Shown: positions 8,664-17,598, numbered from the stretch's first letter. The stretch: 64,000 nucleotides of DNA from Streptomyces qinglanensis (GCF_900111245.1 NZ_FOGO01000004.1:64496-128495), one strand, 5' to 3'. Translations and numbers: made by a program. Notes: generated by a model not told the origin, from the sequence alone.

Positions 8664-9535
8664 CAGACAACGCCGGGCGCCGCACGGTCCGTCTGACACG
8701 CCTCCGGCCCGTCATAGCTGAGCACCAGTACGGCTGCGTCGTCGGTGTGCCCGGTCTGCTCGGCCACCTCCATGACCCGGTCGGCGAGCACTTCGGGGTC
8801 CTCGTGCACGCCCTCCCGCAGCACCTGCGCGACCTGGTCGAGGCCCTGCTCCAGTGGGAAGCGCGGTCCCTCCACCACGCCGTCGGTCAGCAGCGCGAGT
8901 GCACCCGGCTGGGTGAAGCGGTACTCGGTGACGGTGTAGGTCTGGCCCTCCAGCACGGCCAGCGGCAGGCCGATCTCCTCCGCGGTGTGGTCGATGACGC
9001 CGCACACCCCGTCGGCCCGCGCCCACACCGCGCCGGTGTGTCCGGCGCGTGCGGTGTGCACGCTCCAGGTGCGCGGGTCGAACCGGAGGAAGACGCAGGT
9101 GGCGAAGAGCGGGTTGTCGATCGCGGCGAGCAGCTCGTTGGCCGTGTGCAGGATCTCGCCGGGGTCCGTGGAGCCCATGGCCGCCACGGCGCGCAGTGCG
9201 ATGCGGACCTGGCCCATGTAGGCGGCGGCTTCCACGTCGTGCCCCTGGACGTCGCCCACCGAGAAGCTGAGGGTGCCGTCGGACAGCAGGAAGCCGTCGT
9301 ACCAGTCGCCTCCGATGTCCAGGCCGTTGCGGGCCGGAGCGTAGCGGGCCGCGACGCGCAGGCCCGGCGCGGTGGGCAGGGTGGAGGGGAGCATGCCGCG
9401 CTGCAGGGCCTCGGCCAGCTCGACCCGCGCGCGCTGGACCTCGACCTCCTCGCGGACCCGGGCGGTGAGCTGTCCGAGCTGCGAGAGCAGATCGTCCGCG
9501 CTCGCCGGCCGCGCGTGACGGTGCCGACCCTCCAT
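8663..9535 (-). CDS. PP2C/SpoIIE-type serine phosphatase (RsbU-like)
   Basis: A 290-residue cytosolic protein. A short coiled-coil region (LLSQLGQLTARVREEVEVQRARVELAEALQ, about residues 15-45) leads into the SpoIIE phosphatase domain with metal aspartates in GGDWYDGF and VGDVQGHD and the C-terminal DDAAVLVL. ATG at 9535 is chosen; an upstream open frame to 9742 is Arg-rich and non-coding in character. Such enzymes dephosphorylate anti-anti-sigma factors in partner-switching cascades. It is the first gene of a three-gene operon with MASE1 and an unknown. No anti-sigma factor or STAS partner is in the window. Confidence 0.88.
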   Translation of the reverse strand: MEGRHRHARPASADDLLSQLGQLTARVREEVEVQRARVELAEALQRGMLPSTLPTAPGLRVAARYAPARNGLDIGGDWYDGFLLSDGTLSFSVGDVQGHDVEAAAYMGQVRIALRAVAAMGSTDPGEILHTANELLAAIDNPLFATCVFLRFDPRTWSVHTARAGHTGAVWARADGVCGVIDHTAEEIGLPLAVLEGQTYTVTEYRFTQPGALALLTDGVVEGPRFPLEQGLDQVAQVLREGVHEDPEVLADRVMEVAEQTGHTDDAAVLVLSYDGPEACQTDRAAPGVV

Positions 9536-9635
9536 GATCCGAGCGTAGCCCCGGGCGGGCAGCCGCGCCCGGTGAGCGCGTGCGTACGGAGGGCGGCCCG
9601 CAGCGCACCGGCCCGCATCGGTGGAGGCCCGGAGG

Positions 9636-10034
9636 TCAGCCCCGCCCGGCCGATTCCGCCTCCCCGGCGCTCTCCCGGCCCGCGCACAGCGCGGCCACCG
9701 ACAGGGCGCCCCAGCCCACCGAGACGGCCACCGCCTTGGCACGGGTGGCGCGGGGGAGGGTCGTGCCGAGCAGTACCGCGTCGCCCAGGTCGGCCGCGAT
9801 CCGCAGCCAGGCGGCCGTGCGCAGCGCGGGGCCCTCCGGTGCCAGCACCAGGGCGAGGCCGCTGGCCGCGTCCCGCCAGGCCAGCGGCCGCAGCGAGGTC
9901 CGGGTCTCGGGGGCGGTCCGGCCGTCCTGGTCCACCAGTCCGGACGGCTTGGCCAGCAGCCCGGGCCAGGCCGTGACGGCGGCTCCGTACACGGCCGTCG
10001 CCGCTCCGACAGCCCTCAGCAGTCCCACGCGCAT
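9636..10034 (-). CDS. small membrane protein, unknown
   Basis: 132 residues with three or four weak hydrophobic segments (start LLRAVGAATAVYGAAVTAWPGLLA; end VAVSVGWGALSVAALCAG). ATG at 10034. It lies 100 bases upstream of the phosphatase and on the same strand. No family assigned with confidence; similar small DUF membrane proteins are common in Streptomyces. Confidence 0.6.
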   Translation of the reverse strand: MRVGLLRAVGAATAVYGAAVTAWPGLLAKPSGLVDQDGRTAPETRTSLRPLAWRDAASGLALVLAPEGPALRTAAWLRIAADLGDAVLLGTTLPRATRAKAVAVSVGWGALSVAALCAGRESAGEAESAGRG

Positions 10035-10077
10035 CGCACTCTCCGCTCTCTCGCTCCGCCCCGTGCCCGCGGGTCCG

Positions 10078-10096
10078 CCGGCCGGTCACCGGCCGG
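10078..10096. terminator. hairpin after the amino-acid permease
   Basis: CCGGCCGGT and ACCGGCCGG form a near-perfect inverted repeat about a single C, 124 bases downstream of the minus-strand permease stop and upstream of the small membrane gene. No T-tract. The surrounding 185-bp gap holds nothing else that I see. Confidence 0.35.
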
Positions 10097-10219
10097 ACCG
10101 CGGCTGCACGGGGCCTGCACCGGTGGTCGGCGGCACCGGTGCGCGCCGCCGCGGACCCTGGTACGGGGCGGACGGCGTGCGGTGCAGCCCGGGGGCACCG
10201 TACCCGTGCCGGCGGGCCG

Positions 10220-11743
10220 TCAGGCCCCGACGGAGGGCCGGGGCGCGGCCGACGGGTCCCCGTTCGACGGCTCTCCGCTCGTGGGGCTGCCGCCCGCGGG
10301 CGTGCCGTCCGGGAGCGTCCCGCCCGGGGGCTGCGCCTCGGGAGACGCGGCCAACCGGGAGCGGGGCCGCCCGTAGCGGGAGTAGACCAGTGCACCGACC
10401 GCGAGGAAGACCGCGAACTGGACCCAGGTCACCAGCGGCAGCCCGGACATCAGATACAGACTCAGCGCCACACCCAGCAGCGGCGACCAGGGCGAGAAGG
10501 GCACCCGGAAGCTGCGCCGCAGTCCGGGCTGCGAGCGGCGCAGCGACAGGACGCACACGTTCACCACCGCCATGATCGCCAGGGTGCCGATCACCGTCAT
10601 GTCGAGCACGACGTCCAGCGGCACCACGGCGGCGGGGACGGCGAAGACGACGGCGACGATCCAGGTGTTGGCGACTGGGGTCGAGGTCCTGGGTGAGACC
10701 CGTGCGAACACCCGCGGCACCAGCCCGTCCCGGGACATCGACAGCAGGATCCGGGTCTGTCCGTACATCACCGCCAGCACCACCGAGGCGATGGCCACCA
10801 CGGCCCCCAGCGCGATCACGGTCGAGCCGAAGGCCGATCCGGTGGCGTGGTCGACGATCAGCGAGAGCGCGGCGGGCTTGCCGCCCACCTGCTCCCAGGG
10901 CATCGCGCCGATGGCCGCGACCGACACCAGGCAGTAGAGCAGCGCCACGCAGCCGAGGGTCACCAGGATCGCCAGGGGGACGTTCCGGCGCGGGTTCCGG
11001 ACCTCCTCACCGGCTGTGGAGATGGCGTCGAAGCCGATGAAGGAGAAGAAGGCCAGCGAGGCCCCGGCCCCGATGCCGCCCAGGCCCTCGGGTGCGAACG
11101 GCGAGAGGTTCCCGGCGTCGTAGGCGGTGAAGGCGATGGCGCAGAAGAGCACCAGGATGCCGACCTTGATCACTGCCATCGCGGCGGTGGCCCGCGCGCT
11201 CTCCCGCACGCCGCGCACCAGCAGCACGGCGGCGAGCAGCATCACGACCACCGCGGGCACGTTGACGACGCCGCCGTGCCCGGGGGCGTCGGCGAGGGCG
11301 GCCGGGATGCGCACGCCGACGGTGTTCTCCAGCAGTTCGTTGAGGTACTGCCCCCAGCCGATCGCGACGGCGGAGACCGAGACGCCGTACTCCAGCAGCA
11401 GGCACCAGCCGACCAGGAACGCCGCACGCTCCCCGAGGGCGGCGTAGGCGTAGGAGTAGGAGCTGCCCGAGACCGGCATGGCGCTGCCCAGCTCGGCGAA
11501 GGAGAAGGCGGTGAAGACGCAGGTCAGTGCGGCCAGGACGAACGAGACGAGGACGGCAGGACCGGCTTCGGCGACGGTGTCGGACAGGCCGACGAAGATG
11601 CCGGTGCCGACGATCGCGCCGACGCCGAAGCACACGAGCTGGAACGGGCCGAGGGTGCGCTTGAGGCCGTGTCCCTCCAGGTCGGCGCCGGATTCGGCGA
11701 CCAGCAGATCGGGGGACTTCAGACGCAGGCCGGTGCGGGGCAT
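10220..11743 (-). CDS. APC-superfamily cationic amino-acid permease
   Basis: A 507-residue transporter with 12 or more membrane segments. The first segment carries the APC ion/substrate motif VGAIVGTGIFVGL, and the cytoplasmic opening KSPDLLVAESGADLEGHGLKRTLG is typical of CAT-type permeases in actinomycetes. ATG at 11743 was chosen over an upstream Pro/His-rich extension. It ends with a Pro/Gly/Ser-rich tail. It follows arcB after 327 bases on the same strand, so arginine/ornithine exchange or uptake is plausible, but specificity is inferred only from position. Confidence 0.85.
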   Translation of the reverse strand: MPRTGLRLKSPDLLVAESGADLEGHGLKRTLGPFQLVCFGVGAIVGTGIFVGLSDTVAEAGPAVLVSFVLAALTCVFTAFSFAELGSAMPVSGSSYSYAYAALGERAAFLVGWCLLLEYGVSVSAVAIGWGQYLNELLENTVGVRIPAALADAPGHGGVVNVPAVVVMLLAAVLLVRGVRESARATAAMAVIKVGILVLFCAIAFTAYDAGNLSPFAPEGLGGIGAGASLAFFSFIGFDAISTAGEEVRNPRRNVPLAILVTLGCVALLYCLVSVAAIGAMPWEQVGGKPAALSLIVDHATGSAFGSTVIALGAVVAIASVVLAVMYGQTRILLSMSRDGLVPRVFARVSPRTSTPVANTWIVAVVFAVPAAVVPLDVVLDMTVIGTLAIMAVVNVCVLSLRRSQPGLRRSFRVPFSPWSPLLGVALSLYLMSGLPLVTWVQFAVFLAVGALVYSRYGRPRSRLAASPEAQPPGGTLPDGTPAGGSPTSGEPSNGDPSAAPRPSVGA

Positions 11744-11841
11744 GGGACTTCCAGGGTGGTGCGGGTGTGCGCACGGGGGTGGGTGCACAGGTGGGACGTG
11801 CGCAGGGGTGCCTGGCACGGGGACACGGAGACAGGGGTACA

Positions 11842-11898
11842 GAGGCCACGAGGCCACGGGGTCACAGGGTCACAAAGGCCGCGAGGCCACGAGGCCAC
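11842..11898. repeat. GAGGCCAC direct repeats
   Basis: GAGGCCAC occurs at 11842, 11850, 11883 and 11891 as two tandem pairs, with a GGGTCACA pair between them. They lie just upstream of the permease start region, between it and the arcB hairpin. Role unknown. Confidence 0.7.
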
Positions 11899-11903
11899 AA
11901 GGA

Positions 11904-11931
11904 AAGGGTCCGGGCGGGTGCCCGGACCCTT
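11904..11931 (-). terminator. rho-independent-type hairpin after arcB
   Basis: AAGGGTCCGGGC at 11904-11915 pairs perfectly with GCCCGGACCCTT at 11920-11931 across a four-base loop. On the minus strand it is followed by TCCTTG. It lies 140 bases after the arcB stop and before the permease, separating the two units. Confidence 0.65.
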
Positions 11932-11960
11932 CGAGGTGGTCTCCATCGTAAGCGCCCCGA

Positions 11961-12000
11961 CTGCATGATTCCGCAGATATCCGTATGACTATGCGCACAG
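11961..12000 (-). promoter_or_regulatory. possible ARG-box-like region upstream of permease
   Basis: The AT-richest part of the 327-bp arcB-permease gap holds ACTGCATGATT and TATGCGCA about 25 bases apart, which resemble ArgR half-sites (consensus half TGCAT). Similarity is partial and could be chance; the arginine context is the main reason to list it. Confidence 0.3.
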
Positions 12001-12070
12001 TCGTGCGGATCCCGGGCGCCCGACCGCCGTGGAGCGGGCCCGGTCGGCCTCGGGCGGGTCCGGCCGGCCG

Positions 12071-13081
12071 TCAGCTCAGCGTGGCCACCAGTACGGCCTT
12101 GATCGTGTGCAGCCGGTTCTCGGCCTGGTCGAAGACGACCGAGTACGCCGACTCGAACACCTCGTCGGTGACCTCCAGCGAGGTCAGTCCGTGCTGCTCG
12201 TGGATCTCCCGGGCCACCGCCGTGCCCAGGTCGTGGAAGGCCGGAAGGCAGTGCAGGAAGCGCACCTCGGGGTTCCCGGTGGCCCGCAGGACGTCCATGG
12301 TCACCGCGTACGGCTTCAGGAGCGCGATCCGCTCGGCCCACACCTGCTGCGGCTCGCCCATGGAGACCCAGACGTCGGTGGCGAGGAAGTCCGCCCCGGC
12401 GACGCCCTCGGCCACCTCCTCGGTCAGGGTGATCCGCGCGCCGGTGCGCTCGGCCACCTCGCGGGCCCGGGTGACCACCGGCTCCTCGGGCCACAGCGGG
12501 CGCGGGGCCGCGATGCGCACGTCCATCCCCAGCAGCGCCCCGGTGACGAGGTAGGAGTTGCCCATGTTGTTGCGCGCGTCGCCCAGGTACGCGTAGGCGA
12601 GCTCCTCCGGCGGCCTGCCCGCCGCGCCCGGCGCGTGCTCGGTCATGGTGAGCACGTCGGCGAGCATCTGGGTGGGGTGCCACGCGTCCGTGAGCCCGTT
12701 GAAGACCGGCACCCCGGCGTGCGCGGCCAGCTCCTCGACCTTCTCCTGTCCGCTGCCGCGGTACTGGATCCCGTCGAACATCCGCCCGAGCACGCGCGCG
12801 GTGTCCTTTATGGACTCCTTCACGCCCAGGTGCGAGCCGGCCGGGTCCAGGTAGGTGGTGTGCGCTCCCTGGTCGGCGGCGGCGACCTCGAAGGCGCAGC
12901 GCGTGCGGGTGGAGGACTTCTCGAAGAGCAGCGCGATGTTCCGGCCCCGCAGTCGCGGCTGCTCGGTGCCCTCCCGCTTCGCCGCCTTCAGCTCGGCGGC
13001 CAGGGAGACCAGTCCGCGGAACTCCTCCGGCGTGAAGTCCAGCTCCTTGAGGAAGTGGCGGCCGGTGAGATCTGCTGCCAT
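12071..13081 (-). CDS. arcB: ornithine carbamoyltransferase, catabolic-type length
   Basis: A 336-residue carbamoyltransferase that interconverts ornithine plus carbamoyl phosphate with citrulline. Carbamoyl-phosphate loop SSTRTR at 56-61, HPTQ at 135-138, and the ornithine/catalytic cysteine motif FLHCLP near residue 273 are all intact. Its length equals catabolic ArcB (about 335) rather than anabolic ArgF (about 305), and it lies 60 bases after arcA on the same strand, so a role in arginine breakdown is likely. The alternative is an argF duplicate. No carbamate kinase gene (arcC) is in the window. Confidence 0.92.
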   Translation of the reverse strand: MAADLTGRHFLKELDFTPEEFRGLVSLAAELKAAKREGTEQPRLRGRNIALLFEKSSTRTRCAFEVAAADQGAHTTYLDPAGSHLGVKESIKDTARVLGRMFDGIQYRGSGQEKVEELAAHAGVPVFNGLTDAWHPTQMLADVLTMTEHAPGAAGRPPEELAYAYLGDARNNMGNSYLVTGALLGMDVRIAAPRPLWPEEPVVTRAREVAERTGARITLTEEVAEGVAGADFLATDVWVSMGEPQQVWAERIALLKPYAVTMDVLRATGNPEVRFLHCLPAFHDLGTAVAREIHEQHGLTSLEVTDEVFESAYSVVFDQAENRLHTIKAVLVATLS

Positions 13082-13109
13082 GGGGGCTCCTAGGTGCGCG
13101 CGTGCAGTG

Positions 13110-13144
13110 CTGTCCGCAATTGTATACGGTGCAATGAATTCCTA
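13110..13144 (-). promoter_or_regulatory. arcA-arcB spacer with AT-rich box
   Basis: The 60-base gap between the arcA stop and arcB start contains TTGTATACGGTGCAATGAAT, unusually AT-rich for this DNA and loosely like an arginine operator (TGTATAC and GCAATGAA half-sites). An internal promoter or ArgR site is possible; evidence is weak. Confidence 0.25.
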
Positions 13145-14392
13145 TACGACCGGGTCGCGCTCCACCGGGCAGCTCATACAGCGCGGCCCGCCGCGCCCCC
13201 GCCCCAGCTCACCGCCGGGGATCTCCACCACCTCGACGCCCTGCCGCCGCAGATGCGTGTTGGTCGTCACGTTCCGGTCGTAGGCCACCACGACACCCGG
13301 CTCGACGGCCAGCACGTTGCAGCCGTCGTCCCACTGCTCCCGCTCGGCGGAGCGCACGTCCTGCGTCGCGGTCAGCACCCGGATCCGGTCCAGCCCCAGC
13401 GCCGCCGCGACAGCCCGGTGCATGTGCTCGGGGGCGTGGTCGGAGACCTTCAGCTCCTGGGCGCCGGAACCCGGCTCGATCGTGTACGAGCGCAGCATGC
13501 CCAGCCCCTCGTACTGGGTGAAGGTCTCCCCGTCGACCATCGTCAGCACCGTGTCCAGATGCATGAAGGCCCGGCGCTTGGGCATGTCCAGCGCGACGAT
13601 CGACCGGGCCGAGCCCTGCGCGAACAGCCCGTGCGCCAGGGTCTCCACGGCCTGCGGGGTGGTCCGCTCACTCATCCCGACCAGCACCGCGCCGTTGCCC
13701 AGGACCAGCACGTCGCCGCCCTCGATGGTGGCGGGGTACGCCGACTGGCCGCCCGCCCAGGTGTGGAACCCGCCGCCGGAGCCGCCGGCGTCCGCGGCGG
13801 CCGCGAACAGCGGATGGTGCCGGTAGACGGCCTCGAAGTGGACGGTCTCGCGCTGCCGCGCCGGCCAGCGCATCGCGTTGATGCACACCCCGTCGTACAC
13901 CCACGCCGAGGTGTCCCGGGTGAAGATGTGGTTGGGCAGCGGAGCCAGCAGGAAGTCGTCCTCGTCCATCACATGGAAGCGCACCGAGGCCGGCTCGGTG
14001 CAGCGCTCCACGTACTCGCGCTTGGTCATGCCCCCGATCAGCGCCTCCGCCAGCTCGGCCGTGGGCAGCCGGTCGAAGGAGTCCCGCAGGTGGTCGGTGG
14101 CCAGCAGGCCGTACTCCTTCTCGTCGAAGACCCGGTCCAGGACCAGTGCGCGGGCGGCGGGGACGTCGAGCGCCTCCGCCAGCAGATCCCCGAACAGATG
14201 GACCTCGACACCGAGTTCGCGCAGCGTACCGGCGAACGCGTCGTGCTCCTCCAGGGCCCGGCGCACCCACAGCACGTCGTCGAAGAGGAGATCGTCCTTG
14301 TTGGAGGGGGTGAGCCGCTTCAGTTCGAGCCCCGGCCGGTGCACGATGACGCGGCGCAGCCGCCCGGTCTCGGAGTCGACATGGAATCCCAT
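13142..14392 (-). CDS. arcA: arginine deiminase
   Basis: A 416-residue guanidino-modifying enzyme converting arginine to citrulline and ammonia. The catalytic cysteine is C405 in GPRCMSCP close to the C-terminus, and the substrate-binding segments [22 protein letters not shown] and [11 protein letters not shown] are present, as is [19 protein letters not shown] at 14392 is used; an ATG-less upstream extension adds ten residues without family support. It heads an arcA-arcB pair on the minus strand. Confidence 0.95.
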   Translation of the reverse strand: MGFHVDSETGRLRRVIVHRPGLELKRLTPSNKDDLLFDDVLWVRRALEEHDAFAGTLRELGVEVHLFGDLLAEALDVPAARALVLDRVFDEKEYGLLATDHLRDSFDRLPTAELAEALIGGMTKREYVERCTEPASVRFHVMDEDDFLLAPLPNHIFTRDTSAWVYDGVCINAMRWPARQRETVHFEAVYRHHPLFAAAADAGGSGGGFHTWAGGQSAYPATIEGGDVLVLGNGAVLVGMSERTTPQAVETLAHGLFAQGSARSIVALDMPKRRAFMHLDTVLTMVDGETFTQYEGLGMLRSYTIEPGSGAQELKVSDHAPEHMHRAVAAALGLDRIRVLTATQDVRSAEREQWDDGCNVLAVEPGVVVAYDRNVTTNTHLRRQGVEVVEIPGGELGRGRGGPRCMSCPVERDPVV

Positions 14393-14467
14393 GCGCTCAT
14401 CCTGACGGAGCACCCCGCGCACCGCGAGGAGTCGACAGGCCCCGCCGCCGCACGCGCCCCGCCGGAT

Positions 14468-15388
14468 TCAGCCGTCCTGCCGCAGCATCCGCCCCACCGC
14501 GGCGATGTCCCGCGGTCCCACCCGGCAGCAGCCGCCGACCAGCCGGGCCCCACGCGCCACCCACCCCGGAACCCGCCGCGCCGCGAACGACGGCGACCCC
14601 GTCCAGCGGGCCCGTGCCGCGTCCCACCCCTCGCCGCTGTTCGGATAGGCGACCAGCGGCACCCCCGGGCACGCCCGCGCGGCCGCCTCCAGCGCCGCGT
14701 CCACCTCCTCGGACGCGCAGCAGTTCACGCCGACCGCGAGCACCTGCGGATTGCCCGCGGCGGGCCCGAACGCCTCCGCCAGCGGCTGCCCCGCGCGGGT
14801 GCGCCCGCCCGCCACCGTGCAGCTCAGCCACACCGGCAGTCCGCAGTCCGCCGCGGCCCGCAGCAGCGCCTCGGCCTCCACCGCGTCGGGCACCGTCTCC
14901 AGCGCGAGGACGTCCGGCTCCGCCGCCGCCAGCGCCTCGATCCGCGGCCGGTGGAAGTCGGCCAGCTCCGCGACGCCCAGCCCGTACCGGCCCCGGTACT
15001 CGCTGCCGTCCGCGAGCACCGCGCCGTAGGGGCCGACCGACGCCGCGATCCACACCTGCTCGCCGGTCGCGCCCCGCGCCGCCGCCCGTGCCAGCTCCAC
15101 ACTGCGCCGGAACAGCGCGGCGGCCTGCGCCGCATCCCGGCCGCGACGCCCGAAGCCCTCGAACGACGCCTGGTAGCTGGCGGTGATCAGCACGCGCGCC
15201 CCGGCCCGGACGTACGCCGCGTGCGCGGCCTCGACCTCCCCGGGCGCCTCGGCCAGCAGGCGGGCCGACCACAGCTCGTCACCGAGGTCGTTGCCCTGTG
15301 CCTCCAACTGGTGGGCGAGCCCGCCGTCCAGCAGTACGGTGCCCTGGTCGAGCGCCTGGGCGAGCGGAGACCCGGGATGCGGCGTCAC
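14468..15388 (-). CDS. mmuM: homocysteine S-methyltransferase
   Basis: A 306-residue zinc-dependent methyltransferase that makes methionine from homocysteine with S-methylmethionine as donor. The barrel opens with LLDGGLAHQLEAQG; the zinc ligands are the cysteine in VGVNCCASEEV and the double cysteine in LVGGCCRVGPRDI near the C-terminus. The GTG at 15388 overlaps the stop of the upstream oxidoreductase (GTGA), so the two are coupled, though no shared pathway is obvious. Confidence 0.9.
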   Translation of the reverse strand: MTPHPGSPLAQALDQGTVLLDGGLAHQLEAQGNDLGDELWSARLLAEAPGEVEAAHAAYVRAGARVLITASYQASFEGFGRRGRDAAQAAALFRRSVELARAAARGATGEQVWIAASVGPYGAVLADGSEYRGRYGLGVAELADFHRPRIEALAAAEPDVLALETVPDAVEAEALLRAAADCGLPVWLSCTVAGGRTRAGQPLAEAFGPAAGNPQVLAVGVNCCASEEVDAALEAAARACPGVPLVAYPNSGEGWDAARARWTGSPSFAARRVPGWVARGARLVGGCCRVGPRDIAAVGRMLRQDG

Positions 15389-16308
15389 GACAGTTTGGCC
15401 TGCACCTGATCCGCGATCAGTGCCAGGTGGTCCAGGTCGCCCAGGTCGAGGATCTGGAGGTAGACGCGGGAGCTGCCGAGTTCGCCGAACCGGCCGATCC
15501 GGTCCACGACCTCCTCCGGCGTGCCCGCCAGTCCGTTCTCCTTCAGCTCGGACACCTCGCGGCCGATGGCCGCAGCGCGGCGGGCCACCTCCGCGTCGTC
15601 CCGGCCCACGCAGGCCACCAGCGCGTTGGAGTACACCAGCTCCGCGGCGTCGCGGCCGCGGTCCCGGGCGGCGGCCCGCACCCGGTCGAACTGCCGCTCG
15701 GTGTCGGCCAGGGAGCCGAAGGGCACGTTGAACTCGTCCGCGTAGCGCGCGGCCAGCCGCGGCGTCCGCGTGGCGCCGAAGCCGCCCACCAGGACCGGGA
15801 TGTGTTCCTGGTGCGGCTTGGGCAGCGCGGGGGAGTCCGTGAGCTGGTAGTAGGTGCCCTGGTGGCTGAACGTCTCACCGGCCGGGGTCTCCCACAGCCC
15901 CGTGATGATCGCGAGCTGCTCCTCCAGCCGGCCGAACTTCTCCTTGGGGAAGGGGATGCCGTAGGCGGTGTGCTCCGCCTCGAACCACCCCGCGCCCAGG
16001 CCGAAGTCGACGCGGCCGCCCGACATGGCGTCCACCTGGGCCACCTGGATCGCCAGCGGCCCCGGCAGCCGGAAGGTCCCGGCGGTCATGAGCGTGCCCA
16101 GCCGGATGCGGCTGGTCTCCCGGGCGAGCCCGGCCAGGGTGATCCAGGCGTCGGTGGGCCCGGGCAGCCCGTCGGAGTCGCCCATGGCCAGATAGTGGTC
16201 GGAGCGGTAGAACGCGTCGAAGCCGAGGTCCTCGGTGGCCTTCGCGACCTTCAGCAGCGTGTCGTAGTCGGCCCCCTGCTGGGGCTCGGTGAAGATTCGC
16301 AGTCGCAT
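15385..16308 (-). CDS. LLM-class F420-dependent oxidoreductase
   Basis: A 307-residue luciferase-like monooxygenase-fold protein (TIM barrel). Family signatures are RIFTEPQQGADYD at the start, FYRSDHYLAMG, GRVDFGLGAGWFEAEHTAYGIPFP and VGGFGATRTPRLAARYADEFN. In actinomycetes this pattern normally means coenzyme F420 as hydride carrier. ATG at 16308. It is the first gene of a coupled pair with mmuM. Substrate unknown. Confidence 0.88.
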   Translation of the reverse strand: MRLRIFTEPQQGADYDTLLKVAKATEDLGFDAFYRSDHYLAMGDSDGLPGPTDAWITLAGLARETSRIRLGTLMTAGTFRLPGPLAIQVAQVDAMSGGRVDFGLGAGWFEAEHTAYGIPFPKEKFGRLEEQLAIITGLWETPAGETFSHQGTYYQLTDSPALPKPHQEHIPVLVGGFGATRTPRLAARYADEFNVPFGSLADTERQFDRVRAAARDRGRDAAELVYSNALVACVGRDDAEVARRAAAIGREVSELKENGLAGTPEEVVDRIGRFGELGSSRVYLQILDLGDLDHLALIADQVQAKLS

Positions 16309-16396
16309 GCCCCCATACTGCCTGGTCGCACGGTGTTGCGAGGCGCGGGCACCGGACCGGGCCCTGCGCGCTCGCCTCGGCCGTGCCGGACCTGCT

Positions 16397-16828
16397 TCAG
16401 CCGTCCCGCGCGGCGTCCTCCCCGGTCCCGCCGGTCCTGCCTGTCCTGCCCGTCCTGCCTGTCCTGCCCGTCCTGCCTGTCCTGCCCGTCCTGCCTGTCC
16501 TGCCCGTCCCGCCTGTCCTGCCCGTCCCGCCGGTCCCGCCGTCCTCTGCGGCCCGACCGGAGCCGGCCCCCAGAAGGCGGAGCAGGCTGGTGCGGAGGAC
16601 TTCCCGGGCCCGGTCCGGGGACAGCCGTCCGGCCTCCGCCTGCTCGCTCGCGGTGTGCGCCAGGGCGATGACGGCGGAGACCAGCCAGTCCGCCGGAGGC
16701 CGGTCGTCGAACTCGCTGTCGCGCCGGCCGCGCCGGACGACCCGCTCCAGCAACTCGGCGACGGCGACGTGCCGCTCCGCATCCTCCCGCGCGTCCGACG
16801 GGCGGCTGCGGCGGGCCCGGATGCTCAC
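16397..16828 (-). pseudogene. TetR-family C-terminal domain remnant with GRT repeat tail
   Basis: From a GTG at 16828 the frame gives 143 residues. Residues 15-90 read like the ligand-binding end of a TetR regulator (AELLERVVRRGRRDSEFD, then PPADWLVSAVIALAHTASEQ and RAREVLRTSLLRLLG). The N-terminal helix-turn-helix is absent, and only 55 bases separate the fragment from the divergent copZ remnant, so it cannot be encoded upstream. The last 40 residues are a Gly-Arg-Thr tandem repeat produced by a 9-bp DNA repeat. Most likely a decayed regulator; a functional small protein cannot be excluded. Confidence 0.6.
16423..16539. repeat. 13 tandem copies of a 9-bp unit
   Basis: Thirteen consecutive units of CYGTCCYGC type; the centre alternates CTGTCCTGC and CCGTCCTGC, giving an 18-bp higher-order unit. 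In the minus frame of the TetR remnant each 9-bp unit encodes three residues (Gly-Arg-Thr or Gly-Gly-Thr). Copy number is likely variable between strains. Confidence 0.9.
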
Positions 16829-16882
16829 CCGCCACGTCCCGGACGGAACGCGGCATGTCCCGGACGGCGCGGAGGCCGCCGC

Positions 16883-17142
16883 GTGAGCGGGCCCGGTGCC
16901 CGCAGCCGCAGCTACCCGGTGCTGGGCATGGCCTGCGGCCACTGCGCCGAGGCCGTCGGTGCGGAGCTGGGCCGGCTCCCGGGGGTGGCCGAGGTGGTGG
17001 TCGACGTCGAGCACGACACCGTCACCCCACCCTCCTCGGCGCCGCTCTTCCCCGCCTCGCGGCCGTCCGCGAGGCGGTGGACGAGGCCGGCTACGAACTC
17101 GCCCCCGGCTGCGGGGAGCAGAGCCGCGCGGTCGCCGCGCCG
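16883..17142 (+). pseudogene. frameshifted copper chaperone (CopZ/HMA domain)
   Basis: From a GTG at 16883 the first frame encodes a heavy-metal-associated domain: YPVLGMACGHCAEAV with the metal-binding CxxC-type pair MACGHC, then LGRLPGVAEVVVDVEHDTVT. Near 17050 homology jumps to the next frame, where LAAVREAVDEAGYELA completes the domain. One indel in the run CTCTTCCCCGCC explains it. Neither frame stops cleanly, and the second runs into the convergent gene. Divergent from the TetR remnant, so the two decayed genes may once have formed one metal-response unit. A sequencing error would be the alternative. Confidence 0.7.
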
Positions 17143-17598
17143 TCAGGCCAGGCTGCCGCGTTCCCGCATGGCCAGGGTGCGGAGGATCGCGGCGATGCGG
17201 TCGCCCGACTCGTCGGCCGCGTCGATGGCTTCCATGCACTGCCAGTACAGCGCCTCCTCCTCCGCCGTGACCGCGACGCCGACCAGGGCGACCCCGGCTT
17301 CGCCCAGGAGCGCGCCCAGGTCGTCCAGCGTGCGCCGGGGGTCGTCGATCTCCGAGAGCTGGGCGGCGCGCACCGCCCCCGCCCGCATCGCCTGGTTCCT
17401 GGAGCCGTTGGCCCTGCCGCCCACCTCGCTCAGGCCCAGCGCCTCCGACCGGACCGCCGGGGGTCCGCTGACCGCGAGGTGGCTGCCGACCGCCGCCGCG
17501 AGCGCCTGCGCCTGCCATGCCTCGGCGAGAGTGTCGGACACGTCCGCGCTGAGCGCGAGGGCCTGGCGTGTGGCGGCGATGAGCCGGCCTGCGTCCAT
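17143..17598 (-). CDS. hypothetical protein, DUF6099-like
   Basis: A 151-residue soluble, mostly helical protein. ATG at 17598 is preceded by GAGGGG at 8 bases. Segments such as LIAATRQALALSADVSDTLAEAWQAQALA and EEALYWQCMEAIDAADESGDR look like a Streptomyces-specific family I recall as DUF6099, but I cannot confirm that here. Role unknown. It ends against the copZ remnant. Confidence 0.6.
   Translation of the reverse strand: MDAGRLIAATRQALALSADVSDTLAEAWQAQALAAAVGSHLAVSGPPAVRSEALGLSEVGGRANGSRNQAMRAGAVRAAQLSEIDDPRRTLDDLGALLGEAGVALVGVAVTAEEEALYWQCMEAIDAADESGDRIAAILRTLAMRERGSLA

Noticed and set aside
13094..15409. 771-residue plus frame opposite arcA and mmuM
   Set aside because: Arg/His-rich shadow; true genes on the minus strand have intact catalytic motifs.
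16423..16539. Possible CRISPR
   Set aside because: Contiguous 9-bp units without spacers.
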